Below, one piece after another: positions 1 through 7,787 of a DNA stretch of 64,000 nucleotides. Every line of letters starts with the position of its first letter. Within the stretch, counting starts at the first letter, position 1. The notes under the pieces are model-generated. The model searched no databases, was not told the origin of the DNA, and saw only the letters and a program-made list of their open reading frames with translations. The DNA is taken from contig NZ_JAUSRB010000002.1 of the NCBI RefSeq assembly GCF_030811595.1, forward strand, positions 7,006,001-7,070,000, written 5' to 3'. The position numbers and the translations under genes were made by a program. The stretch comes from Streptosporangium brasiliense. Its GTDB lineage: Bacteria; Actinomycetota; Actinomycetes; Streptosporangiales; Streptosporangiaceae.

Positions 1-1
1 C

Positions 2-1165
2 TGGCCGCGCTCGCACGTGGCGGCGGGCCTCGCCTACGACCTGGCGCGCGGCGCGCACGGCGGCGACCCGTGGTACCTGGTCGAACAAGCGCCGTCGGCG
101 GTCAACTGGCGGGGGCGCAACGGGATCAAGGAGCCCGGCCGGATGCGCCTGTGGAGCTGGCAGGCGATCGCGCACGGCGCCGACGCCGTCCTGTACTTCC
201 AATGGCGGCAGTCACGCGGAGGCGCGGAGAAGTTCCACTCCGGGATGGTGCCGCACGGGGGTGCGGACACCCGGGTGTTCCGGGAGGTCGCCGCTCTGGG
301 CGCCGAACTGGCCGCGGTGCCGGAGCTGGCCGGAACCCGCGTGGCGAACGAGGTGGCCGTGCTGTTCGACTGGAACAGCTGGTGGGCGCTCGAACTGGAC
401 TCCCGTCCGTCCGACGGGCTGAAGGCCGTCGACCGGGCACTGGATCACTACGGCCCGCTGTTCGACCTCGGTGTGGGTGTGGACGTGCTGCCGCCCGGCG
501 CGGACCTGTCCGGCTACAAGCTGGTCGTGGTCCCCAACCTCTATCTCCTCACCGAGGAGCACGCGGGGAGGCTGGCCGACTACGTCTCGGCCGGAGGCCA
601 CCTGCTGGTGTCGTTCTTCACCTCCGTGGTGGACGGCAACGACCGGGTCCACCACGGCGGCTGCCCGGGGCCGCTGCGCGAGGCGCTCGGCCTGCGCGTC
701 GAGGAGTATCTGCCCGCCGCCGAGGGCGAGACGTTCCCGCTGGCGGAAGGCACCGCGGATCTGTGGCGGGAGGACGTACGCATCGAGGGCGCGGACGTCC
801 TGCTGGCCTTCCCCGACGGCACGCCCGCGGTCACCAGGAACCGGTTCGCCGCGGGCACGGTCCGTTACGTCACCACCCGTCCCGACGAGACGGTCATGCG
901 TGCGGTCATGGCCGAGGCGCTCGCCGAGGCCGGCGCCGAGCCGGTACTGCCCGGCCTACCCGACGGTATGCAGGCCGCGGTGCGCTCGGGCGGGGGCCGG
1001 GAGTTCCTGCTGCTGCTCAACCACACCACCCAGGCCCGCACGGTCGATCTGCCGCACCGGTTCCACCATCTGCTCGCCCCCGGGCGTCCCGAGGTCGAGC
1101 AGGTCATCCTCCACCCCCGCGACGTCGCGGTTCTCGCGCGTCACTCCCCCTCCGAGGAGACCTGA
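2..1165 (+). CDS. Beta-galactosidase, GH42 family (5' truncated by window edge)
   Basis: C-terminal 387 residues of a family 42 glycoside hydrolase that cleaves terminal beta-galactosides; reading frame is open from base 2, so the true start lies outside the window. The segment WYLVEQAPSAVNW has the family's catalytic nucleophile Glu (codon 83-85). It is followed by the end of the TIM barrel, a Rossmann-like trimerisation domain (from about base 340, with the WNSWWAL patch) and a small beta-sandwich tail. No frameshift is seen. Its stop TGA overlaps the ATG of the next gene by one base, so the two are probably translated from one mRNA as a carbohydrate-degradation operon. Confidence 0.9.
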   Translation, partial: WPRSHVAAGLAYDLARGAHGGDPWYLVEQAPSAVNWRGRNGIKEPGRMRLWSWQAIAHGADAVLYFQWRQSRGGAEKFHSGMVPHGGADTRVFREVAALGAELAAVPELAGTRVANEVAVLFDWNSWWALELDSRPSDGLKAVDRALDHYGPLFDLGVGVDVLPPGADLSGYKLVVVPNLYLLTEEHAGRLADYVSAGGHLLVSFFTSVVDGNDRVHHGGCPGPLREALGLRVEEYLPAAEGETFPLAEGTADLWREDVRIEGADVLLAFPDGTPAVTRNRFAAGTVRYVTTRPDETVMRAVMAEALAEAGAEPVLPGLPDGMQAAVRSGGGREFLLLLNHTTQARTVDLPHRFHHLLAPGRPEVEQVILHPRDVAVLARHSPSEET

Positions 1166-3036
1166 TGAGAACACGAGCGTTCCTGGCGGTGCTCACCGCC
1201 GCCCTCAGCAGCCTGGCCGCGCTCCCCCAGCCCGCGGCCGCCGACACACCGACCCCCCTCGCGGCGTCCTGGGAAGGACCTCTCAGCACCAAGGGCCGCT
1301 ACGTCGTGGACGCCACCGGAAAGCGGTTCAAACTGCAGTCCGGCAACTGGCACGGTGCCAGCGGCACCTGGACCGGCAGCGGCGACGACGAGGACCCGGC
1401 CAACAACTACGCGTCGGAGACCTCCCATCGGGTCCCGCTCGGCCTGGACCGGGTCCCGATGAGCAAGCTGATCACGGACTTCCATACGCTCGGCGTCAAC
1501 AGCATCCGGCTGCCGTTCTCCAACGGGATGATCACCGACGCGCGTCCGGTCACCGACGCGGGCGTGGCGGCCAACCCGCAGCTGCGCGGCCTCACTCCGC
1601 TCCAGGTCTACGACAGGGTCGTCGAGGCGCTCACCGCCGACGGGTTCGCCGTCATCCTCAACAACCACACGACCACCACCCGCTGGTGCTGCGGCGTCGA
1701 CGGGAACGAACGGTGGAACAGCAGCCAGACCACCCAGAAATGGCTGGACGACTGGGTGTTCATGGCGCGGCGGTACCAGGCCAACAAGCGGGTCGTCGGC
1801 GCCGACCTCCGCAACGAGGTACGCCGTGATACCTGGGACAACCCCAACTGGGGCATGGGCGACGGCCACGACTGGGCCGCCGCCGCGCAGCAGGCGGGCG
1901 ACCGGATCCTCACCGAGGCCAACCCGGACATGTTGATCATGATCGAGGGGATCAACTGGTCGGGCATCCCGGTCGACGGTGTCTGGCACGACAGGCCGCT
2001 TCTCAAACCGGTCGCGACGCTCTCGCAGACGCTCGTCCGCTCGCACAAGCTCGTCTACGCCGCGCACTTCTACGGCTACACCGGCCCGCAGCACACCGGC
2101 GCGGACGGACTGGGCGAGACCCATGACTATCGCTACCGGGATCTGAGCCGCTCCGATCTCTTCGCGGTCATGCGTGACACCGCGACCTACGTGGCGACCA
2201 CCCCGGACCGGCACTTCACCGCCCCTGTGTGGATCAGCGAGTTCGGCGTCGGCAAAGCCGCCACCGACAAGGACAAGGCCTGGTTCGCCAACATGGTCGA
2301 CTTCCTCATCGACAACGACACCGACTTCGCGTACTGGCCGATGGTCGGCTTCCAGGAGAACGACCGGGGCAACACCTGGGGGCTCGCCCGCTACGCCGTC
2401 GACGGCGCGCTGCGCAGCGTGCTCGACACCGACGACTGGCGGGCCGCGCACTGGCGCCGCCTGATCGCCGCCACCGGGCACACCGGACAGGTCGCGCCCG
2501 TCCGCACCTGGTCCATGCTCCAGGCCATCCACGCCGACGCGGACCAGTCCGCGCGGATGCGTGCCCGGGGCGACTGGGACTCCGGCGCGCACAAGCTGTC
2601 CTGCCCGGACGACCAGCGCCTGATCGGCATCAGCCAGAAGGGCCAGGGCGGCCTGTGCACCGACGCCGGAGTGGCGGACCTGTGGGCCTCCGGCCCGGCC
2701 ACCGTGGTGACCAGTGAGAACGTCACGACCGACTGGGCGTCCACGTTCACCAAGTACCAGTGCCCCACCGGCCAGTTCATGACCGGCTACAGCCTGCGCG
2801 GCGACAAGGTGTCGGCGGTGCTGTGCGCCCCCGGGCGGATCCCGCTCGCCGGAGCCGGACGGACCCTGTGGGACGACCGGAGCGACAGCCGTCCCTCCTC
2901 CGGCGAGGGCGGCGACTACGCCTCCGGCTACCGCAAGGCGCAATGCGCGTCCGACGAGTACGCCGCCGGGATCGCGTTCTCCTACCGCACCGGCCGGTAC
3001 GGCACGCCGGACGCCCTGTACTGCCGCAAGATCTGA
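1165..3036 (+). CDS. Secreted GH5-type glycoside hydrolase (cellulase-like) with C-terminal Cys repeats
   Basis: 623 residues. Residues 1-26 form a Sec signal peptide (MRTRAFLAVLTAAL..., AAA before the mature start). Residues about 40-430 form a GH5-type catalytic barrel: RNEV has the acid/base Glu218 and WISEFG has the nucleophile Glu359, both where family 5 puts them. Substrate is probably a beta-glucan or mannan; this cannot be decided from sequence. Residues about 480-623 contain three repeats of about 50 residues, each opening and closing with a Cys (CPDDQRLIG..., CPTGQFMTG..., CASDEYAAG...), which I do not recognise as a standard carbohydrate-binding module. The start ATG overlaps the stop of the upstream galactosidase, with GAGGAG just ahead. 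Confidence 0.88.
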   Translation: MRTRAFLAVLTAALSSLAALPQPAAADTPTPLAASWEGPLSTKGRYVVDATGKRFKLQSGNWHGASGTWTGSGDDEDPANNYASETSHRVPLGLDRVPMSKLITDFHTLGVNSIRLPFSNGMITDARPVTDAGVAANPQLRGLTPLQVYDRVVEALTADGFAVILNNHTTTTRWCCGVDGNERWNSSQTTQKWLDDWVFMARRYQANKRVVGADLRNEVRRDTWDNPNWGMGDGHDWAAAAQQAGDRILTEANPDMLIMIEGINWSGIPVDGVWHDRPLLKPVATLSQTLVRSHKLVYAAHFYGYTGPQHTGADGLGETHDYRYRDLSRSDLFAVMRDTATYVATTPDRHFTAPVWISEFGVGKAATDKDKAWFANMVDFLIDNDTDFAYWPMVGFQENDRGNTWGLARYAVDGALRSVLDTDDWRAAHWRRLIAATGHTGQVAPVRTWSMLQAIHADADQSARMRARGDWDSGAHKLSCPDDQRLIGISQKGQGGLCTDAGVADLWASGPATVVTSENVTTDWASTFTKYQCPTGQFMTGYSLRGDKVSAVLCAPGRIPLAGAGRTLWDDRSDSRPSSGEGGDYASGYRKAQCASDEYAAGIAFSYRTGRYGTPDALYCRKI

Positions 3037-3051
3037 AAGGTCGCCTTCCCC

Positions 3052-5055
3052 TTGTCTGCTCTTCCCCCGTCCCTGCGGGCGGCACTGGCTCGGCCGGTGC
3101 CGCCCGGAGGACTCGGCTCCCTCCAGCACGTCGTGTTCTTCATGCAGGAGAACCGCTCTTTCGACCACTATTTCGGGACACTGCGCGGAGTGCGCGGGTT
3201 CGGCGACCGCAACGCCATCACACTGCCGGACGGCCGGCCGGTGTTCGACCAGTCCGGAGTCCTCCCTTACCCGGTACGCGCAGGGACGGGTGACCGGGAC
3301 CTGACCGAAGGCGACCTCCAGTACGTCGAGGGCGTCGACCACGAATGGGACACGGGGCAGCGGACCCGGGGCGGCGGCTGGCACGACGGCTGGATCGCGG
3401 GCAAGGGGCCGGGGGCGATGGTCCACTTCGACCGCCGTGACCTGCCGTTTCAGTTCGAGCTCGCCGACACCTTCACCCTGTGCGACGCCTATCACTGCTC
3501 GATGTTCGGACCGACGAACCCCAACCGCCTGTACCACTGGTCGGGGACCGTCGGATACGAGCCGTCCGGGCGGCGCACCACCGCCAACGACGCCTGCGAC
3601 GAGGACGCTCATCCCGGCTACACCCACGTCTCCTACCCCGAGCGCTTGACGACGGCGGGCAAGACCTGGCGGGTCTACCAGGAGTGGGACAACTACCAGT
3701 GCAACTCCCTGGACTACTTCGCGTCCTTCAAGGACGTCGCCCGCAAGGCCCTGGCCCACACGCCCTGCCGGAGCCTGCACTCCTTCTACACCTTGATCGC
3801 CGGGCTGCCCGCGGAGGAGCGGGAGGAGATGCTCGCGGCGCTGTGCAAAGGCGTCGAGGCGCTCACCCCGGCCGAGCGGGACGCCTACGAGCGGGGCCTG
3901 CACCGGGTCCCGCCGGGGCGGCTGGCCGCGGCCTTCCGCGCGGATGTCGCCGAGGGGCGGCTGCCGCAGGTCTCGTACATCGTCGCGCCGGAGGCGTACT
4001 CCGAGCACCCCGACCCGTCCAGCCCGGCGCACAGCGCCGGCCTCGTCTACGAGATCCTGGACGCGCTCGCCGCGCACCCCTCGGTGTGGGAGCGGACCGC
4101 GCTGTTCCTCACCTTCGACGAGAACGACGGGTTCTACGACCACGTGCCGCCTCCGCTACCACCGGAAGGCGCCGAGGACGAGTTCGTCGACGGGCTGCCG
4201 ATCGGGCTCGGCTACCGGGTGCCGATGACGGTCGTGTCGCCGTGGACCGTCGGTGGGCACGTCTGCTCGGAGGTGTTCGACCACACGTCGACGATCCGCT
4301 TCGTGGAACGCTGGCTGGGCGTCACCGAGCCCAACATCAGCCCGTGGCGGCGGCAGGTCGCCGGAGACCTCACCTCGGCGTTCGACTTCACGTCGGCCCC
4401 GCCTGCCGTACCCTCGGCGGCGACCGTGGCGGCCGTGACCGTGCCCCCGTTCCGGGTGCGCTGGCCGGCGACCCCGCCCGCCGAGAGGCGGCTCGCCGCG
4501 CAGGAGCCCGGCACGCGGCCCGCCCGGCCGCTGCCGTATCGGCCGGAGGCGTCCGCCGTCCTGGCGGACGACGGGCTGATCGTCACCATGACCGACGCCG
4601 GGGAGCGGGGCAGCCATGTCGTGCTCTACCCGTACGCCGGGGAGTTCGCGTTCCCACGCCACTTCGACGTGCTCGGCGCGCAGTCCGTCACCATCCCCGT
4701 CTGTGCGGACGCCTACCAACTGACCCTCACCGGCCCGAACGGGTTCCGGCGCGAGTTCGCCGGGTCGCGTACGGGCCCGGCTGCCTGGACGGCGGTGTCC
4801 TCCCGTGGCGGCGGCGGGCGGCTCACCGTGACGATCGCCAACCCGGGACCGGCGCCGTTGACGTTCACGCTCGACGCGCTCGCCTACGGCGCCGGCCGTC
4901 GTGAGGTGGCCGTCGCGGCCGGGGACCGGGCGGTCATCGACTGGGACACCGCGTCCGGCTGGTACGACCTGCGGCTGACCGTCGCCGAGGACCCGTCCTT
5001 CCACCGCCGGATGATGGGCCGTCTCGAAGACGACCGTGCCGGCGTCTCCGGCTGA
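3052..5055 (+). CDS. Phosphocholine-type phospholipase C (phosphoesterase family), no signal peptide
   Basis: 667 residues starting at TTG 3052, 15 bases after the GH5 stop, with GAAAGG as ribosome site. Residues 22-430 are the bacterial phospholipase C / acid phosphatase-like phosphoesterase domain: MQENRSFDHYFGTLRGVRGF at 31-50 is the family signature (metal-binding Glu33-Asn34), and FDENDGFYDHVPPP is the second metal site. Two DUF756 beta-sandwich repeats follow (about 490-575 and 585-650). Family members are normally Tat-exported with a twin-arginine leader; here the protein begins about 20 residues before the catalytic domain with no RR motif or hydrophobic stretch. It hydrolyses phosphatidylcholine or sphingomyelin in known relatives. 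Confidence 0.88.
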   Translation: MSALPPSLRAALARPVPPGGLGSLQHVVFFMQENRSFDHYFGTLRGVRGFGDRNAITLPDGRPVFDQSGVLPYPVRAGTGDRDLTEGDLQYVEGVDHEWDTGQRTRGGGWHDGWIAGKGPGAMVHFDRRDLPFQFELADTFTLCDAYHCSMFGPTNPNRLYHWSGTVGYEPSGRRTTANDACDEDAHPGYTHVSYPERLTTAGKTWRVYQEWDNYQCNSLDYFASFKDVARKALAHTPCRSLHSFYTLIAGLPAEEREEMLAALCKGVEALTPAERDAYERGLHRVPPGRLAAAFRADVAEGRLPQVSYIVAPEAYSEHPDPSSPAHSAGLVYEILDALAAHPSVWERTALFLTFDENDGFYDHVPPPLPPEGAEDEFVDGLPIGLGYRVPMTVVSPWTVGGHVCSEVFDHTSTIRFVERWLGVTEPNISPWRRQVAGDLTSAFDFTSAPPAVPSAATVAAVTVPPFRVRWPATPPAERRLAAQEPGTRPARPLPYRPEASAVLADDGLIVTMTDAGERGSHVVLYPYAGEFAFPRHFDVLGAQSVTIPVCADAYQLTLTGPNGFRREFAGSRTGPAAWTAVSSRGGGGRLTVTIANPGPAPLTFTLDALAYGAGRREVAVAAGDRAVIDWDTASGWYDLRLTVAEDPSFHRRMMGRLEDDRAGVSG

Positions 5056-5079
5056 CACGCTCGACTTCGAGGATCGATC

Positions 5080-5916
5080 ATGTTTTCCGCTGCCGCGGTC
5101 CTGTTCGCCGGCCTGCTGCACGCCACGTGGAACGCGCTCGCCAAGGCGGTGCCCGACCGGCACGCGGCCTTCGGTGTCATGGGGATCACCCAGTCGCTGA
5201 TCTGCCTGCCGCTGCTGCCTTTCGTGGCTCCACCCGCGCCCGGGTCCTGGCCGTACGGCATCGCCTCGATCGCGATGCAACTGGTGTACATGCTGCTGCT
5301 CATCCGCAGCTACGAGCTGGGCGACTTCGGCCAGGTCTACCCGATCGCCAGGGGGAGCGCGCCGCTGCTCGTCGCCGTCGTGGTCACGTTCCTGGGGGAA
5401 CGGCTCACGATCCTCCAGGTGTGCGGCCTGGCCACGACATGCGGTGGGCTGGCGGCGCTGGCGCTCGCCGGGGCAGGATCGCAGCGCATGCCGTCCCGCC
5501 AGGCCGTGACCGCCGCCGTGCTTACCGGAGCGACCATCGCGACGTACACGGTGGTGGACGGCATAGGCGTACGGGAGTCCGGTACAGCGCTCGGCTACAC
5601 GGTGTGGATGTTCGCCGTCGAGGGGGTCCTGGCCTTCGCGCTGATGGCAGCCGTACGCGGGCGGGCGATCGTGTCCGCGTCGCGCGACCGCTGGCGGGTC
5701 TCGGCCGGCGGAGGGGCGATCTCGATGCTGTCGTACGGGTTGGTGCTGTGGGCGCAGACCGGCAGCGCGCTCGCCGAGGTCGCGGCGCTCCGCGAGACGG
5801 GCATCCTGTGGGGCGCGCTCATCGGCGCGATGTTCTTCGCCGAACGGCTCGGCCCCCGGCGCATCGCCGCGGCCGGGATCGTGACGGTCGGCGTCATCCT
5901 GCTGTCCACGCATTGA
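5080..5916 (+). CDS. EamA/DMT-family membrane transporter
   Basis: 278 residues, almost entirely hydrophobic, with two tandem EamA repeats (about 1-140 and 145-278) giving roughly ten transmembrane helices, as in drug/metabolite transporters of the RhaT/YdcZ type. Repeat 1 contains the conserved RSYELGDFGQVYPIARG; repeat 2 ends with LGPRRIAAAGIVTVGVILL. Substrate cannot be predicted. ATG 5080 has GAGG eight bases upstream, and the gene follows phospholipase C by 24 bases on the same strand, so it probably belongs to the same transcript. Confidence 0.85.
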   Translation: MFSAAAVLFAGLLHATWNALAKAVPDRHAAFGVMGITQSLICLPLLPFVAPPAPGSWPYGIASIAMQLVYMLLLIRSYELGDFGQVYPIARGSAPLLVAVVVTFLGERLTILQVCGLATTCGGLAALALAGAGSQRMPSRQAVTAAVLTGATIATYTVVDGIGVRESGTALGYTVWMFAVEGVLAFALMAAVRGRAIVSASRDRWRVSAGGGAISMLSYGLVLWAQTGSALAEVAALRETGILWGALIGAMFFAERLGPRRIAAAGIVTVGVILLSTH

Positions 5917-6122
5917 CGGCCGACCCGCCGGCGGCACCGTTCCCACCGCGTGTGGCCCGGCGATCGGCTACTGGCAGCTCTCCGTTTCCACCACCGGACA
6001 GAGCTTGACCTCGGGGTAGCGCGCCGATGGCTGGTGCAGCGGGCGGCGAGGGTGGTCTCCGCGGCGAGCAGAGCTTCGATGCGGGTGGCAGGGCGCCGCC
6101 CTTGCGCAGTTGTCCCCTGACG

Positions 6123-7238
6123 TCAAGGACGGTTCGGATGAGACGCATGCGCGAACTGCACGGTGATGGATAAGCCCCCTTCGAGGCGTGCGCTGGTGGT
6201 GAGGGTGGCGCGATGAGCTTGGGTGACGGCGTTGACGATGGCGAGGCCTAGGCCGTAGCCGTCGCGGCGGCCGTGACGATCGGGCGCCAGTTTCTGGAAG
6301 GGTTGAAAGAGGCGCTGGATCTGGTTGTCGGGGATGACTGGCCCGCTGTTGGTGACCGTAAGGGCTACCTGCGTGCCGGAGGTCTGAGTGGTGATCTTTA
6401 CGTGCCCGTCTGGGTGGTTGTGGCGGATGGCGTTGTCGATGAGGTTGGCGACGAGGCTTTCGATCAGTCTCGGGTCCCCGACCGTCACTGCGGGCGTTAG
6501 GTGTTGGGCGAGGTCAATGCCTTTCCCCGTTGCTTGGCGGCGGCGGGAGGCGAGCACTCCTTCGACGATGTGGGCGAGGTCGAGGGTGTCCCAGCGGGTG
6601 ACGCCGCGCTCGCTGGTGGCCAGGGCGAGCAGTGCTTGGACGAGCCGCTCCTGGTGTCCGCCGAGAGCGAGGGCCTCCTGGCAGGCCGAGCGCAGGGTGT
6701 CGGTGTCGGCATCGGGGTCGGCGAGGGCGACTTCAAGGAGGGTGCGCAGGCCGGCGAGAGGGGTGCGCAGCTCGTGGGAGGCGTTGGCGACGAAGTGGCG
6801 TTGGGCGTCGAAAGAGGCTTGAAGGCGGGCGAACAGGTCGTCGAGGGTGTGGCCGAGTTCGGTCAGCTCGTCCATGGGCTCGCCGAGGTCAAGGCGCTGG
6901 TGGAGGTTTCCGGCGGAGATGATTTTGGCGGTGGCGGTGATGGCGCGCAGCGGGCGCAGGAACCGGCCGGAGACGGACCAGCCGAGGGCCAGCGCGACGG
7001 GAATCAGAAGGATCAGGGCGACGGCGGATCCCGTGAGGAGTTGGGGCAGGCTGATCCCGGGCCTGGTTTCGGTGATCGCACTCGATGAGGGGTGGCCTAT
7101 GGGTGTGGCCGCATTGATGCCGGCGAGCGGGACGGCGACGAATAGGAGCACGAGGACTCCGGCGGCATAGATGCCCGCCGCGTAGGCGAGCGCGAGCCGT
7201 GTCTGCAGGGACTTTCTGGCGAGCTGCTGGGAGGTCAT
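6123..7238 (-). CDS. Two-component sensor histidine kinase
   Basis: 371 residues. Two transmembrane segments (about 14-40 and 68-90) flank a short extracytoplasmic loop of about 28 residues. A HAMP linker (about 90-145), a HisKA dimerisation domain with phosphoacceptor His155 in FVANASHELRTPL, and an HATPase domain with N box NLIDNAIRHN and G box GYGLGLAIV follow. All catalytic motifs are intact. The start ATG overlaps the response regulator stop (ATGA), so the pair is co-transcribed with the regulator first. Its partner is severely shortened, so the kinase may be orphaned or signal to another regulator. Confidence 0.92.
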   Translation of the reverse strand: MTSQQLARKSLQTRLALAYAAGIYAAGVLVLLFVAVPLAGINAATPIGHPSSSAITETRPGISLPQLLTGSAVALILLIPVALALGWSVSGRFLRPLRAITATAKIISAGNLHQRLDLGEPMDELTELGHTLDDLFARLQASFDAQRHFVANASHELRTPLAGLRTLLEVALADPDADTDTLRSACQEALALGGHQERLVQALLALATSERGVTRWDTLDLAHIVEGVLASRRRQATGKGIDLAQHLTPAVTVGDPRLIESLVANLIDNAIRHNHPDGHVKITTQTSGTQVALTVTNSGPVIPDNQIQRLFQPFQKLAPDRHGRRDGYGLGLAIVNAVTQAHRATLTTSARLEGGLSITVQFAHASHPNRP

Positions 7239-7576
7239 GACGATCCGATGCGGTAGCCGCCTTCGCGGATGGTCTCGATCACGGGCGGGTCGCCGAGTTT
7301 GGCCCGTAACCGGTGCATGGTGTGCTTGACGGCGCTGCTGAAGGGGTCGGCGGCCTCGTCCCAGACGCGCTCGAGCAGTTCCTCAGCGGAGATGACCAGG
7401 CCGGGTACGGCGAGCAGGTCGCGGTCGAGGATCACCACGTCGTAGCGGGTGGCGGCCAGGCGGTCGAGGGCGGCGGTGCCGTCCAGGACGACGTCGACGG
7501 CCATGCCCTCGCGGCGCAGCCCGGTTCCGACGGAGCGGGCGAGGATCTCGAAGTCCTCGACGACGAGGACCCTCAC
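7235..7576 (-). CDS. Truncated OmpR-type response regulator (internal deletion)
   Basis: 113 residues, half the usual 220-230. Residues 1-54 are the start of a receiver domain with the acidic pair Glu7-Asp8 and phosphoacceptor Asp51 (VVILDRD). At about residue 55 the sequence jumps to VISAEELLERVWDE, the last part of an OmpR winged helix, and finishes with the recognition helix (VKHTMHRLRAKLG) and wing. Against the complete regulator at 46703-47389 the missing part corresponds to about 110 residues: the receiver's Thr/Lys switch, the linker and the first part of the DNA-binding domain. The frame is preserved. A working receiver fold is unlikely, but the recognition helix is still there. Confidence 0.85.
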   Translation of the reverse strand: MRVLVVEDFEILARSVGTGLRREGMAVDVVLDGTAALDRLAATRYDVVILDRDLLAVPGLVISAEELLERVWDEAADPFSSAVKHTMHRLRAKLGDPPVIETIREGGYRIGSS

Positions 7577-7727
7577 CGCCCCTCACCGCCGGTCGTCGTG
7601 CGGGCGGGGCGGTCGAACCGGCCGCCGGGTCGAGAAGCCATGGGTCAACGATGCCAGATCCCCGGTCGCAGCCAGGTCGCAGCGGCTGCGACCCGGCTGG
7701 GACCGGGTGCCGCGTACAACCGTCGGC

Positions 7728-7787
7728 ATGAGTTCATTCACGCCTTACCGATCCAGCCGGCCGGCCGGGCGGGACGGCTTCCCCTAG
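7728..7787 (+). other. Apparent original 5' end of the ABC permease gene, closed by an amber codon
   Basis: An ATG at 7728 opens 19 codons (MSSFTPYRSSRPAGRDGFP) that end in TAG at 7785-7787, directly before and in the same frame as ATG 7788 of the permease. The peptide resembles the N-terminal extension usual for this permease type (TPYRS...PAGRDGFPQLL...AEWTKFR), where a Gln follows the Pro; a CAG-to-TAG change would explain the stop. That alignment is from memory. Translation could restart at ATG 7788. Confidence 0.6.

Noticed and set aside
1141-4143. A 1000-codon open frame on the minus strand across the GH5 and phospholipase genes
   Set aside because: Long antisense frames are expected with strong GC3 bias; the translation is low-complexity and the plus strand has two well-supported enzymes.
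4156-5946. A 596-codon minus-strand open frame across phospholipase C and the EamA gene
   Set aside because: Same GC-bias artefact; no domain, and the plus-strand genes account for the sequence.
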